The notes below the pieces were generated by a model. That model was given only the letters and a program-made list of their open reading frames with translations. It was not told the DNA's origin and made no database searches. Of a DNA stretch of 64,000 bases, positions 19,623 through 33,648 are shown one piece after another. A program made the position numbers and the translations under genes. Numbering within the stretch: position 1 is the stretch's first letter; each line of letters begins with the position of its first letter. The stretch lies in contig NC_046683.1 in the NCBI RefSeq assembly GCF_009870125.1, positions 16,501,001 through 16,565,000 on the forward strand, written 5' to 3'. The stretch comes from Drosophila pseudoobscura. Its lineage: Eukaryota > Arthropoda > Insecta > Diptera > Drosophilidae.

Positions 19623-22600
19623 CTATATATAGTATACATATGTATGCACCTACTATGTGGCTTATTTCATTTGTTGAATAATTATAATTGCATGTAGCCA
19701 GGATTTGGTTTAATATCTCTCGTCTCTCCATATAAAATAATTATTTGCATTTCCTTTTCACTGGCACCAGGGACCCTGGGGTCCTTCATAATTGCATAAT
19801 TTCATATAGAGGCCTGCGTTTTGTTTTTGCCTTTTCAGAGAGGGATTTTGCCTTCGCTTTAAGCTCTTGACATTATTACGGAGGAAGCTTTTCAAACACA
19901 GACACAGACGCTGCTCCTCGCTCCTATGCAGCGGCGCATACAAAAGAGCGGCAGAGAGAGAGTCAGGGAGAGGCGTAACAGTGGGTGATAAAGTTAGGCA
20001 TACATATGTATATGCTTCTTAATAAGGGACAAATGTTTAATATTTCCACACCTGGCAGCCATCAAATTGGATACAAAAGTTACACACATTTTTTAGATGG
20101 TTTTCCTCGTGCCGATACTCTTCTCACGTACTGTAAATGCAGCGGCACTGTGCCAGCAGAATAGACACGTCCCAGCAGGAGTGCTTGCCATTCATTCATT
20201 CATTCAGTCAGTCAGTCAACGGCACACACTCCAGCAGAGAGGGAGAGAGAGAGAGAACGAGTGGCGAGAGCGCGCAAAGAGAGGAGTAATCGACACCCAC
20301 TTGAAATTGTGTCAGGCTCGTTAGCTTAGCGGGGCGCTCTCTGTGCTTCCTTCCTTCCTTCCATCCTTCACACCTTTGCATAATACTTTTCGTAACAATT
20401 TTTAAGCGGCTTTAATTATGATAAATTAGCGAAGCTTGGTTTGTGCCAAGAGCACTCGCAGATTTACCCTCCCTGTGGTTATCCTTGAGCTGCCAGTTGT
20501 TCCAACTTTTTGCTGTGGCTGTTTCGCTTTTGCTTTTGTATTGATAAGACGCATTCCTCGAGTTCTTAGGAGCCGAGGCGAGCGGCAGAGAGAGTCGGCA
20601 GTAACTTGTTTAGCGGCTGTCGGCAGAACGGAGCTATGCACCGGCACATGATTGCCATTTCAGTGTTGGGCAAGGAGCAAACTAGTTCTTATGCAAAGAT
20701 CACGGAATCATTGAATCATATCAAGATCTAATGAGCCTTGGAGGATGATTCCCTTTCACTCGTGCCTCAGAATGTTGGAAGAAAGGCAAAGGCACTCGCA
20801 TGAAGAACAGCTGTGAAGAGGCTCATCAAAGGGCTGAATCAAAGCGAAAACATTTCCACTAATTACAAGGCTGCCACTCACTCCTTTCACTCCCGATTAT
20901 TCACTGCAAAGCCTTCTAAACAGAAATTATACAAATGGTGGGGGCCGGCTCCAGACAGAGGCTAATATGGGGACAAAAGCCAGCAGACAAAATGAATTTA
21001 TTGGCAAAAAAAAACAAAGAGCAAGAGGAAACTCAATTACGATCGGATATAAATGTACATGAGTGTTGACCTTGCCACAAAACTGAGAGGCTTACGAAGA
21101 GGGAAATCAAAATCGAAATGGAAATTATCCCTACCAGCAATCCATCCAACGAGCAAAACAAAAACTCCACTCCCACTTTTGTTGTTTTTGCTTTCTGGAA
21201 ATTCCTTAGGTCTCTGGTTCGCTCTCTCTCCCGCTGTGTAAAAATAGCTCTCTCGACAAAGAACACACACATTTAACATATTGTACGTGTCAGCAGCATA
21301 ATCAAGGTCTCCCTCAAGTAACGGCAAAACAACAAAACAAACCATTTCTTATGCTCATTGACGTATGCATGCATGTATCCCCCTCGCACTTTCGATAATG
21401 CGGATATGCACCAAGCGAAGAGGAATTAACGCTGACAATGTGTCAAACAGCGAGCGAGCGAGCGAGAGAGAGAGAGGGAGAGAAAGATAAAGGGAGTGGG
21501 TATCGGCGGCGATTAAAACTTCGTCTTCTTCTGCTTCTGCTTCGGCTTCGGCTTTGCATGCAGAGCAGCGCGCAGCAAGAGACAACGCGAATGGAATGGA
21601 TTTCTTTGGAAATTCAACAACAAATTACTGTACAATACACTCTTCCCCAAGCGCGAGGGCATATTCATTTTGCACTCACGTCTACACACTATACTTAGTA
21701 TTTGTATTAGTAAGAGTATCTAAAGCTTCGACCCTCTGGGTGATCTTTCCGTTCGGCTATGTGTCTTTCTTTCTGGTTATCTTTAATTGTGTTTCTTTTT
21801 ATTTCTTGTTGAGTCGCTGCTCGAAATGCAGCTGCAAGTGAAGGTCAAGCAGTGCACGCAGGCAGGCAGGCAGGCATGGCTTGTAAGCTGCTTATGCGGT
21901 TACATAATTGCGAGTATGTACACGGGAATTAAAATTCAACTAATATTAGCCAGGCTCCCAACGAAACAGAGAAAGAAAGCAACAGGAACATCGCCAAAGA
22001 AACAAAGAAAGAAAGGGTTTCTTCTTTCGTTTATTACAAGACTTTTTAGAACCAGTTCCAGTTCCAGTTCGTGTTGAATGATTCACATTTAAGCCACTTC
22101 TTTTTTGGGCATGAGATGGGGAACAGTACAAAAAATATGTAAGTCGGTTAAGTAAACACTTTGAAGGTAGCCCTTGACCTCAACTGCAATTTGATGCATT
22201 TTTGTTGTTGTTGTTTTTTTCTGAGCTTGGGCCTTTCCCTTTGCGAGAGCTGTTTGCTGCCGTTGCTGTCATTAATACTTTGACTTTGGCCTTTTGTGGT
22301 TTAACATTATCCAAACAAAACGCTTTGGCACCCACAAAAATACGAGGCATGGAAAAAAAAGTTGTAGTTGATTGACAGAATTGGGACGACGACAACAACT
22401 CTTACACTGGGGGGCACCACACAGCAGCATTTGAAATCTGCATGCGTGAAACTCAACGAAGCGTTAAAGTTCAAAGCGTTGAGTTACACGACAAAAAGTG
22501 GCTGTGGCTCTGTTAGAGATGAGCAGGCACACGCCCCAACACAACACTCAAAATGGTATCGTTTGGGGAAGCATTATATCATTAGCTTCGATCCCTTTGC

Positions 22601-25256
22601 TTTCATCTAAATTATTTTCAATATCTTTGAAGAATTACACTCGAAGAAAAATGTCCTAGTAAAACAGAACACACACCCGTGTACTTCAGTATTCTCTTTA
22701 AATACCTAAGAGGTTAAATTTGTAACTTTAAAGAATTGTAGAAAATACAGCAATAAATTCACGCTTATAAAAATTAACCAATCTTATAGCAAATCGACTA
22801 ATATAACGGATAGAATTATTTTTCTTATGAACATTGCAATGGAAAAGCTCTTAAAAAAGCAGTAAACTCAAAATTTAATGCTGTGCCAACACTTAAGTCC
22901 GGTAATAATGCATAGTTCAGCTAGAATAAATAGACATTTTTTTGTAATGTTTTTGAAAAAATTAATAAAAAGCCTTTAAAAACGTGTCCTGGAAACCACA
23001 AACTTTCTTGCTATATCAACAAATGAATCCATTTATGCAAAAACAATTATTTCATATATGAGTCGGTAAAAGTTGGTTAAAAAGATATAGCGGTTTGACT
23101 TGAACCTATTCAGTTGAGCGGCACTGTATATATGAAATATATTTGTTTTAAAATATAAAATATATTTTTTCACTCTTTCCTTTGACAATTTCCACACTCG
23201 AGTCTTAGCTATTGATATACTTTTTAGCCCCCTTAGAAAAACTATCGTTGATGCATTCATCTCTAGCCAGTGTGTCCGTGTGCGTGCGAAGGAGATGGCG
23301 ATGGCGATGGTGGAGTGTGATGATGCCTTGGTTTTGACTTTGGTTCCACACACACCCACACCCACACACACTCTCACTATTCGCTGTATTTCTGCGAAAA
23401 TCGACCTTGCCGCAGAGAACCCTAAAATCTCGCCAACGATTACATCATAAAGTAGAAAAGAGATGATTCTTCGGCTAACGGGGTTAAGCGCACGATCGTA
23501 TCGTATCGGAACGCCCTCATTCCCCGACCGTCGCCCATTCGTATGATTCATTCGACAAGAACGCTTCGCCTTCGTCTTCGTCTTCGTTTTTTCTCCTGTG
23601 GAGCGGTCGGGGCCGCGTCACCGGCGGATGGCGACAGAGGCTGCGGCTGCGGACAGCCCATCAGCGGACGATGAGTCACACGGCACCTTGGAAGCGATAA
23701 ACAGGGAGAGCAGCAGATGGTGGAAGGAGAGGGCAGGAAAGGACAATCTACAGTATGTTCTCCCCCTCTCTCTCGAGAGAGAGAGAGAGACGCCCCGAAA
23801 GGGCCCTAGAGGGGGGGAGAGGGCGGGTATAGGGCCAAAACCTAAAACTAGTTCCGCTTGGCTGGGGCTGGGGCTAGGTCTGGGGCTGAAGCTGGAGCCC
23901 TCCTTGGACCTTTTATGTGCTCTCAATGAAATTTTTCAACAATTATGTTAATTTATTTTGTGGCTGTTTTTGCCTTTTCTAGAGCTCTGCCTCTGCCTCC
24001 AGCTCTGCTCCTGGGAAAAAGTGGAAATGTTTTCACACATGAATGCGAATGCATTTTCCTCAACGTGGGCTGCGGCTGGGGCGGAGCGGGGGAGTGCGGT
24101 GGAAAGTTTTTTTCTTTTTCTTCTTTTTTTTTTTTGCCGGCAAAACGAGTTTCAAGACGTCCGCCGTCTGCGCTTCACGAAAATTGTGGGAAATTTCATG
24201 GAAACAGCCAGGGAGGAGGGAGGGGGGCGGCGTTGGGGGGGGGGGGGGGAGATTGCATGGAAGTGAGAGAGTTTCGTCGAGTTTTGTGCAGTGGCACATA
24301 AATGGAATACAAAAGCTCAATTTTATAGTAGAGTAAATTAAAGTCTTCGAAATTCTTTGCATCCCCTTCCTTCCACTCTATTCTGTATGTCTCCCCTCTC
24401 TATCGCTCCTTTGTTAATTGTCTGGGGGCCATTGGGCCTGCAAAAAGGTTCTCACGTGGCCGTCGGTTTACATTTTTATGCCCCATTAGCGTGTCTGCAG
24501 ATCTTCAATCCGAACCAGAGACCCCACAAACCTGAAGCAGAGATTAAACCATTGAGAGTTTAGGGAATTTATCAAGGAATATACGAAATGCATCCGTACA
24601 TAATTATGGAAAGCTCAAGATCTATAGATTCCCCCCCGAAGAGATCTCATCTTCCACTTAATCTCGGGATCGTGTCATAAAACATTTTTATGATTCTCTC
24701 AACATTCCGTCGTCTCTGAAATATTTCGCATAAACAAAGAAACGATCAAACGATGAATCAAATCTTTAATATGCGAATGATAATCGTGGAATGAAAAATG
24801 TTTATAATAATAATAATAATAAACTTGGCACTACTGCCCGTCATAATGGAAAACTAATGAAAACCTGCTGCTCCAATCCACCATTACGGAGAAATATCAT
24901 CATTTTTTTGTTGGTCATATTAGAAAATTAAATACGAATATAAGAAAATCAAAATCCAAGCACGCAAAGCCCCGCCGCCACCACAGTCGCAGCCAGCAGG
25001 AAGGAAGGAGTGGGGCAAAGGGGGTGGGGAAGGGGGAGGGGGATAGCCGGATTGCCTTGGCCAAGTGAAAGAAAGAGTTGTACAAAATGAATAAAACTGA
25101 CGGCGGGCGCCACTCGCCGTTGCATGTGTGTGCTGTGGCATGGAGGAGGAGACAGTGGCTGAAGAAAGACCCCAACCCTCCCCTCCTCCACCAAACCAAA
25201 TGCATTAGGATCCCATTCCATCGGCCGATCCACCTCGATTTATAGTCGATTAGGGA

Positions 25257-25347
25257 TATCGATAGACCACAAGAAAGCCATGGAAATTCGATTACACACA
25301 GATTTCAAGACTGGCGTGGCGATGAAAACGCAAATGTGCTATCGATA
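25257..25347. promoter_or_regulatory. Paired DRE sites (TATCGATA)
   Basis: Two perfect palindromic TATCGATA sites lie 83 bp apart (25257-25264 and 25340-25347), followed by a near match (AATCGATATA). DREF and the insulator protein BEAF-32 bind such sequences in Drosophila. The pair could mark an intronic promoter or boundary; occupancy is not shown. Confidence 0.4.
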
Positions 25348-27750
25348 ACTCGGGAAATAATCGATATAGGCTGGAAATGGCCTCAAGGCTACTAAGCCAC
25401 ACTGGGAGAGGGGTATGGGCTTGCTTTGTGCCCCTTTAGACCAGATTAAATCTACAAAAAAATATTTATTTATTATCTTCGGGCTGTAAATCTCTTCGAA
25501 ATCATCGCCAGGCAAGGACAGGCCTTTGACACCGCCAGCGGCGAGCCCTGAACCCGCCTGCCCGCCACGCCCAGCGTGTGAAAACCACAATTAAATGTTA
25601 ATTAATTATTATTATTTTAAGCTTCTCTCCTTTTCACGATTTACGAGCGGAAAAAAAAAGGTTTCAACCGATCGTTCGCCAGGCATTTCCGCATGAGAGT
25701 AAATTCCCTGTGGCCTAGGCCTGACCACAATGTAGCTTTTGTTTTTTTTTGTTTTTTTTTGGGTGGAAAAAATGGGTCAAACATGTGACGCGGTCTGTGG
25801 CAGTAGCGGCGTTTTCTTTTACAGGTTTGCTGCGGCTGCTAACCGGCTAACCCGTTGCACAGCTGAGGGGGGAATGGCGTGGAGGGGGGGGGGGGGATGA
25901 TGACGATGCCGTTTGGCTGGAGTAAAAGTGTAGTTTCATTTCGGTTTCGGACACAACTTTCCTCGCCCAAGAGCAGTGGGTGGGTGGCCGTGTGGGCAGC
26001 AGGAGCTTCGTGTCACGATGCCATCTCTAGACCTTTTATTGGCATTGGACTCATTACGCGTGGGGCATGGCATGGCATGGAGTGGCATTAATGCACAGCA
26101 CGTCGTCGTCCCCCCCACCAAACCCACATGCCCCACTCACCCCCCCTCGACTGCTGCCCTGCCAATTGCAGCGGAAGAAGAGCCCCCCAATGTCCCAAGT
26201 GGAGTGAGGCGATGCATTTTTATGATTCCACTGCCACGAAACAACAACAAAAACAAAAACGAGGTAAAATCATGCGTAAAGATACGTTTTACCAGACTGT
26301 TGAATGGAATGGTTCTCTCTGTGTGAGTGTGTGTGTGTGCTACTTCCGCTAGAGAGAGAGAGAGTGAGAGGGGGAGAAACTCCAGTACAATGCTGACCAC
26401 GCAAATGGGTCAAGAGTAGGCCCCCAAAAAAGGAATGGAAGGACCTCTACTCCCTGGGAATCTCAATGAACGATCGACGATGATTCATGTAAATCTAAGA
26501 CTCATTCATGAATGGCTTTGGGCCATTTGATATACCAAAACGAAGAAAACGAAAGGTAATCGTATACCGCCTTGTTTTTTTTTCTTTCTGTTTTTCACAC
26601 TTCATGGAAACGATCAAAACGGATTGGGTGTAAAGGTGTTCAGAATTCAAGACGAAATTCAGGAAGTCATTTCATATCGAATGACAGACAACAAACATTC
26701 AATCGACAAATCAACAAATCGATATGTGATTCATTCAGAAAAAGGGCTAGGTGCCCCCCATAAGAGGGGGGGGGGGAGGGGTGGCCCTACGGAATTTCAT
26801 GGAGGTTTTATGGAGGCTCTAAAGTTTTGCAAATTATGTATTTTCGATATTTTTTTTTTTGTTGTTCTAGATTCTTGGGCGGCACTGTGCCACAGTAGCA
26901 ATGAATTAAGCTCCAAATACACACACAGATACACATTTCATTCATTGATCTCCCACAAACAACAAAGCGCTCCCTTTTTTTCCTCCCTAGCTTCCTCTTT
27001 GCTACCTCTCCCCCACTCCCTCACCCCCTCTTCCTCTATCTGTCTCGGTCTTTCATTCATGCGTGCGATCATTCATTCATTCAAACACAAATTAAGCGAC
27101 GGACGCATACACATGCACATGAGAGGGCGAGAGGGAGAGAGCAGCAAAAGAGCAAGAAATACAATTGTTTATTTATTCTTAGCTTGCCGCCGCGCTTCAC
27201 CCTTTCCGCAGCTCTCTTTCGCTCTCTCTCTCTCCCTGTCTCTGCTCTTTCGCACACTCCTCCTCCTCCTCCGCCAACGCCACCGGCCGTCGGCAGACAA
27301 CAACAACAACAACATTGACATTTGTCAATTAAATTTCAATTTTAGGCTTTTGGCTTTTGATTGCTCTTCCTCTCTGCCTCTCCCTCTCCCTCTTTCTCGC
27401 TGGAAATACCTCCATAAACCCAGTTATCCCTAGATATTCCACATAAAATGTTTAAGTATCACGGATCCAATGTAATTCTTGATCAGTGATGCATTCATGA
27501 CGGATTTTCAGTACGATACGATATATTTTCTTGATACATGACTAGATTGCCATTGTGGCTAATCGATAAGCAGAGGAGGAGGGCAACAAAAGAAAATGGA
27601 GTTCATCAGAACTCAAAAAGATGATACCTGCCTGATACCTGATCACTGATCACTGATAGGTTGTCCCGCAGAACATGATCAATTTATAAGCTGTGCAATA
27701 TTCAAGCAATCAAGCAGTTTTGACTTCTTGTGCGAGTTCTCTTTATACTA

Positions 27751-28420
27751 TGCTGCACTGCTTGTTTACTCCACCTCTATTCTGGCGCACTGCTTGTTTA
27801 TAAAAGATTTATCATAGTGCTGCTGCACTGGATGCCTACTACCAGACCAGATTCTTCTGCACTGCTTTTGAACGTTCTCTATATATTGTGTTGCACTGCT
27901 TGTTTATCCTACATCTACTCTGCTGCAATGCTTGTTCATGCTTCCACTATTCTTCTAAACTGCTTGTTTTTGATAACTCTACTCGGATACACTGCTTGTT
28001 TAAGCTACATCTATTCCGATCTACTGCTCGTTTATGCAACCTTTATTCTAGTGAACGGCTTGTAGGTGATACCACTATTTTGTACTCCAATGAACTGATT
28101 TTTTATGCTACCTATATTCTTATTCACTGCTCGTTTATGCCACGTCTATACTGCAGCACTGCTTGTTTATGATTACACTATTCTGTTTCACTGCTTATTT
28201 ATATTCCTACTCTGGGCCACTATTGGTTATGCTATATATATTCTGCTGCTCTGCTTGTTATGCTACCTTGTATATTCAGATGCACTGCTTGCCTATGATC
28301 GCACTATTCTGTTTCACTGCTTGTCTATTCTATCTCTACTCGACCGCCCTGCTTGTCCAAGATCCCACTATTCTGCTGAACTGCTTATTTATGCCACCTC
28401 TATTCCGCTGCACTGCTTCT
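27751..28420. repeat. About 32-bp minisatellite, roughly 20 degenerate copies
   Basis: The unit centres on CACTGCTTGTTTAT followed by CTACATCTATTCTG. The spacing between cores is usually 29-33 bp. Copies are considerably diverged, yet the unit has few stop triplets, so overlapping frames of 94-128 codons appear on the plus strand. These are repeat artefacts, not genes. Confidence 0.9.
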
Positions 28421-29410
28421 TCTGGCAAAACAGCAAAACAGCAACAAGTTTCCTTGTTACATATTCAGGCAAAAGGGCCGTCTAATTGTGCGGCAAAGGG
28501 AGGGAGGGTCGGACGGAGGGACGGTGGGAGGGAGGCGCTGGCGAAATAGGTGAAAACGAAGCGCAATACAAAATATAGACAATGGAATGTTGCGCCCCAA
28601 AATGGAGTGAGTGAACGAAGAGCAGCAGCAGCAGGCAGCAACACTTTTGCCAGCTGCTGGCAATTGTCTTCTTTTTGCGGTTTTCAGTTTTCAGGCGACT
28701 TTCGCAGCAACCAGTGTCCGCATTTGTTACTTCTGTTGCCCCCACACCACCCCAACTCCCCACCGAACTCCACTCCAATCCGTCTTTCATCTACATACAG
28801 ATACAGATACAGATACGAGTGGGGCACAGCCGCAGTGCAGTGCAGCGCAGCGCAGCGGCAAAAGAAAATTAAACTCTCAGGCTTCCCTCTCGTTTTGCAG
28901 AGGCATCGCATCGGTTTTCATTCAGCTTTCGTCGTTCGTTGTTCGTCTTTCGGCTTTTCGTCGTCTTGCAGCAAATAGGAAATGTTGCATAATTTATGAG
29001 GGGAAATTGTTATACTTTGTAGATATTTCATTCCCTTTCTTGCCGTCTTTTCTCTGCTGCACTCTGCCTCTGCCTCCGACTCTGCCCCTGCCCTGCCCTG
29101 GCAGCTGGCGGCCTTGCCTCTGGCTAGGAAGTGGCGGCTTCCTCTGCGATCATGGAAATCCCATTTTCGAAACGTAAATCCCCTCAAGAACCTCATTTGC
29201 CCCTAAATCTGAGATCCATCGGATGCCATCCAATGTTTCTATTCCCAAGAATCGATATATTGTCGGAATCAAAAGGGATTTCTGGGAAAACAGGGAGACT
29301 CATTCTGCCACATGCCACCAAAAATCACAAACAAAATTTCAGTTAAAAAAAAAAATTCAAGTCGAATTAAGTGACGGCCCCACTTTTTTATCAAGTTTAC
29401 TGGAGTAACG
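28421..29410. other. Unique intron DNA
   Basis: Contains purine-rich GGGAGGGAGGG (28497-28535), an (ACAGAT)n run at 28795-28815 and a GCAGTGCAGCGC run at 28833-28858. No supported gene. Confidence 0.5.
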
Positions 29411-29870
29411 GGATAAAGTTTTCTAGCCAATTTTCATGAAAGAATTTATCATTATTTATTTTTATTTTTTTAAACAATTATCCCTTCGTTTCAATTTACA
29501 TAACAATAAACAAAAATAATAAAAAAATGCTTACTCTACTTTTCAGCACACAAAAAATTGTTAAGATAATTTTGTTGAAAATACAGCAAATTGTGTGAAG
29601 GAAATTTGTTAATAACTTTTTTTTTAGCAGATATTGAAAATATAAATAAAGTTCATGTTATGTGAAAATAATAAAAAAAAATTGTATATACAAATTTTAT
29701 GATGAAAAATAATTTTTTTTCTCTTATTTGAATTTAAAAAATTTTAAATTTTAAAATAAGAGATAAATAAAAAAAAAAATTTTTTTTTTCAGATTAAAAT
29801 AATGCAAATCTGAAATTTATTTTTATTTATTTTAAATTTTTACTACACCTATTAGAATTTTTGACGATTC
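29411..29870. repeat. AT-rich block
   Basis: Mostly A/T homopolymer mixtures with no clear unit. A TTTTAAATTTTAAA palindrome-like stretch lies near 29735-29760. Confidence 0.8.
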
Positions 29871-31216
29871 CTTCCGCGTGGCGCAGAAGCGTTCATTAAA
29901 TAATTAATCTTAGAAACAAAAATGTATCTCAAGTTGCGCCGCGCATTGCATTCCTCCGCTTCTGCTCGGATCCCTCTATCAGTTGATTATTTTTTAATTT
30001 TGTTAACAAATTAAAGTTATATTTTTTTCCACTAGGTGCCACGAGAATTTCACCATCTTGGGGTTTGAAATTTGTATATATAAAAAAAAAACTCATATGC
30101 AAATCTATTAAATTCACTTTTGTTGTTACGTTCTCTCTGTGCCCCTCGCACAGAGTGATCCCCCGCCCCCGTGAGACGTTGGCTAATTGGAAATGCCGCA
30201 GGCGTCCAGAGCCCCCTCCGGCCGGTGCGGGTTCTCGGCTGTCACCCCGTCCCCCCGCCCCACCGTTCAGGCCTCAAGCCGATCTCTGGGTGCAAGCCGA
30301 CTGACATAATAATTACCGCAACTTGGCGACAAAACAGTTTCCTCCTCGAGCAGCCAGCCCTCCCGCCTCTTCGGGCCAGACAAGCACCGTCCCGCCCCGC
30401 TCCGCCCCGCCCTGCCCTGCCCGCTTGGGACAAGTTGGCCAAGCGTTTAAAACTAATCGTCAGCTTGGATGACTTGGCCAGACCAGCACCAAGCACCAAG
30501 CACCAATCACCGCCACCACCAGACCCGAACAGGCCAGACCAGGCCAGACCAAGACCCTCTAAGACTCTGAGACCGAGACTGGGGACTGGGTCCGCTCTCG
30601 CTTTTACACGGTAGAAGCCCCACAAAGGTGGGTGGTGTCGGATCATTTATGGATGAGGCGTCTCCAGGGAGTATCCATCCACAAGAGTGTCTACTACTGG
30701 GCAACCAAACTTCGGTACGGTTTGGCTTTGTTTTTTGTTTGCTTTTGCTTTGGCATTGAACCATGAAATGTTTTCTACGCTTCGACTGCAATTTTTAGTG
30801 CCTTTTTTTTTTGTTAGTAGTCATTGTGCGTTTCGTCTTGCGGTCTTGTCTTGGACAATGTGTCCCAGTCCGAGCTGAACCCGCCCATTAGATAATAGAC
30901 AGACAAAAAGCGCCGCCCGCCAACGTTTTGGGTTTTTCTTTCTTTCTTTTTTTTTTATGGAAGTACCAGTTTTATGCAATTTTTCTTCTTTTTTTTTTTG
31001 TAAATTACCTTGAAAATTGGCAAACACTCGCTTTGAAGCATTTGGCAATTGAGGTTGTAAAAAAGGTCTTTCGAAATGGGGACAAGGAATGGTTAAGGTT
31101 TTCGGTTAATTATGGGCCTAATCAGGGCACTAGGAAGTCGTTTGGTAAAGATTTGCGGGTATTAGGGTGTCGCGCAGCGTGTGCCGCGACTCCAAAGAGG
31201 CAGCGAGTGCAGTGCA
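29871..31216. other. Unique intron DNA with a GC-rich island
   Basis: The interval 30130-30620 is markedly richer in C and G than its surroundings, with CCCCGCCCC and CCGCCCCGCC words and an AAGCACC repeat. It gives long open frames on both strands, which is expected from composition. It could be a regulatory element; no gene signal is seen. Confidence 0.4.
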
Positions 31217-31690
31217 GCAACGAGTAACGAGAGCAGCAGTATTATATGAGTTTTAAGACAGTTCTTTAGCCTTGATTGTCGGTTGAACTCTATCTTTACC
31301 ATCTTGAAAGGACGGAGACCTACTCTGGGGTCTTCGGTTGTGATTTTCCAGAGTCTTTGCACTCTATTTTTAGAAGAAACAGGCGCTTCTACCACTTCCA
31401 ACTAGTAAGAGAGACATGAGAGTCTTATCTTTTCTTCTTCCTAGTTTTTGCAAGCAACGAGTAACGAGTGCAACAGTGTTATATGAATTGTTAGTGAGTT
31501 TTCAGCTTCCAATTGTCTGAGGTTCTGTATCTTTTCCTTCTTAAAAGTCTTCTGAGAGCAAAGAGACCTTCTCTGGCTCGTCGGTTGTGATTTTCCAGAG
31601 TCTTTAAGCTCTATTTTCTACTCGCTGGTTTCTTCTACCACTTCTAACGAGTCTTCTGCTCTTCTTTTTCCATTTCATCAGTCTTATATT
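31217..31690. repeat. 237-bp direct repeat, two copies
   Basis: GCAACGAGTAACGAG begins each copy (31217 and 31454). The long shared stretch GTTGTGATTTTCCAGAGTCT occurs in both. The copies are diverged but collinear. Confidence 0.85.
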
Positions 31691-32785
31691 TTCTTTTGCT
31701 CAGTTCTTTTTGTTTGTTGTCTTCAAAATTTGCAGCATTTCTTGCCGCTTGTGGCAAACAGAAAGTCTCTATGCGGTTTGCTTTACTCTTTCTTCTGCAA
31801 CGTACTCGCTGCGACTTTCTTTTTCGGGCTCAGAGCCCGGCTGGCTGTCTGTCTGCCTGCCCGCTTCTACAATGCAGTTTTCCACTCGTCACCGCTCCCC
31901 TGCCCTCCTCATCAGTTCTTTGGGCAAATTGTTGGCACTTTTCATTTCTTGAAATGTTATTTAATTTTTGTGCCGCCTTGCGGCTTTTGCTTGACGGATC
32001 TTTCTGTCTTTCTTTCTGCCTTCTACTTTGTCAACGCACAAACTTGTCAATTATTTTATAATAAAGAAAGAGAGAGAGAGAGAGGAGGAGAGAGAGTTTT
32101 CGGGGCAAAAAGCCCAACTTATTTGGGCCAAGAACGTAAATGCTTTGGCCAAAAGGGTTTAAGACTGTTATTTTTGTGTTGTTTTGTGTTGTTTTCGTTG
32201 CTGGTTGACAGAAATGATGATTGCCCATTGCACAGAAATTGCGGGTAAGTGAAAAGCGGTTTGTCCAGCCGGCCCGCCGAGACAGACAGACGACAGACAG
32301 GCAGGCAGGCAGCCGTCGCTAATTGGTTAACTGCAATTGGCAGTCAACTTTTCAATGAGGCTGACCCACAAAACAACACACAAAAAACGAAGCGAAACGA
32401 AACGAAATGAAGCGAAATGAAAATGTTGGCCAAAAACTAAAAAAAAAAAAAAAAGTGTTAAGCATTTTTTGCGCAATCCAAATGCGAGAGAGGCGATGGC
32501 AGGGTGCACCCAAGGAGGCGTTGCCACAGTACCAAAACGTGACCACAAATGGCAGGCAAATTGGCAAATGGCAGGCAACTGAGGCAAACAACAGGCCCCC
32601 GAAAAAATTCAATTAACACAATTTTTGGTCGCGGAGCAAAGTTCGTCCGGCTCGGGTTCGAGTTCGGCTGGATTCATGTGGCATTTACTTGGAATACTAC
32701 GAGTCAAGTGTCTCTCGAATTCCCCCCCCCCCCCCCCTTCCATTCGCTGGTGGCAGCTTTTCTACTTGAAAATCATCATTTTTTC
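31691..32785. other. Unique intron DNA
   Basis: A GA tract lies at 32066-32095, a (CAGG)n run near 32297-32311 and a 16-base poly-C run at 32722-32737. No supported gene. Confidence 0.5.
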
Positions 32786-33590
32786 ACAAGTCATGCACAC
32801 GACATGTATTTTGTTGTGCCTTATATTTGCCTGCTATTGGGATGTGGGATGTAAATTTGGTAATTTTCCAAGGAGTCCCTTTTGGCAGCCCCTTATCATG
32901 ATTTTTTCCAAGTCATGCACACGACATGTATTTTGTTGTGCCTTATATTTGCCTGCTATTGGTATACGTCACATAAATTTGGTAATTTTCCAAGGAATAA
33001 ATGTATCAGTGATCCCTTTTGGCAGCCCGTCTTCTTTTTACTTTATCATGATTTTTGTCAAGTCATGCACACGACATGTATTTTGTTTTGTCTGTTATTT
33101 GTCTGCTATTGAGATGTGTGATATAAATTTGGTAATTTTCCAAGGAATAAATGAATGGCAGCCCGTCTTCATTTTACTTTATCGTGATTTTTGCCAAGTC
33201 ATGCACACGACATGTATTTTGTTGTGCCTTATTTTTGCCTGCTATTGGGATGTGTGACATAAATTTGGTAATTTTCCAAGGAGCTCCTTTTGGCAGCCCC
33301 TCGTCTCCTTACTTTATCATAATTTTGGCCAAGTCATGCACACGACATATATTTTGTTGTGCCTTATATTTGCCTGCTATTGGGATGTGGGATATAAATT
33401 TGGTCATTTTCCAAGGAGCTCCTTTTGGCAGCCCCTCTTCTCCTTACTTTATCATAATTTTGGCCAAGTCATGCACACGACATGTATTTTGTTTTGTGTG
33501 TTATTTGCCTGCTATTGGTTTATGTGACATAAATTTGGTAATTTCCCAAGGAATAAATGTATCAGTGATCACTTTTGGCAGCCCCTGAGG
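32786..33590. repeat. About 135-bp tandem repeat, six copies
   Basis: The core AAGTCATGCACACGACATGT recurs near 32788, 32910, 33059, 33195, 33330 and 33466, with periods of 122-149 bp, mostly 135. Copies share GTAATTTTCCAAGGA and TTTTGGCAGCCC. Copies differ by short deletions and by a variable ATAAATGTATCAGTGATC insert. The array ends about 65 bp from the recursive splice motif at 33,655. Confidence 0.95.
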
Positions 33591-33648
33591 CTGTCCCTCT
33601 TCTTTTTCCTGCTCATCCCGGTCTTCTTTCGGTTGGGCTCTTCTGTTA

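Larger units (their letters stand above)
16671..27750. other. Unique intron DNA with microsatellites and GA tracts
   Basis: I see no supported gene in this 11 kb. It contains (CA)n at about 17130-17150 and (AC)15 at 19589-19619, and GA-rich tracts near 18330-18362, 20235-20256, 21446-21482, 23762-23792 and 26350-26372. Poly-G runs lie at 24235-24249, 25884-25896 and 26766-26776. A paired DRE lies at 25257-25347. The segment 23400-23720 is richer in CpG and holds an open frame beginning MATEAAAADSPSADDESHG (from 23628), but there is no donor site or partner exon. Confidence 0.5.

Noticed and set aside
23598..23951. 117-codon plus-strand frame beginning MERSGPRHRRMATEAAAADS
   Set aside because: The first 35 codons look protein-like, but there is no donor site, and the frame runs into CT/GA repeats and Gly/Leu low complexity.
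26624..27433. 269-codon plus-strand frame
   Set aside because: Crosses poly-G, poly-T and CT-repeat tracts; its peptide is low-complexity Ser/Leu with no domain.
27730..28549. Overlapping 94-128-codon frames rich in LLVYATFI-type peptides
   Set aside because: Generated by the 32-bp minisatellite, which happens to lack stop triplets.
32625..33588. 145-210-codon frames with repeated SCTRHVFCCALYLPAIG peptides
   Set aside because: Translation of the 135-bp tandem repeat (45 codons per unit); no start context or homologue, and the same units shift frame between copies.
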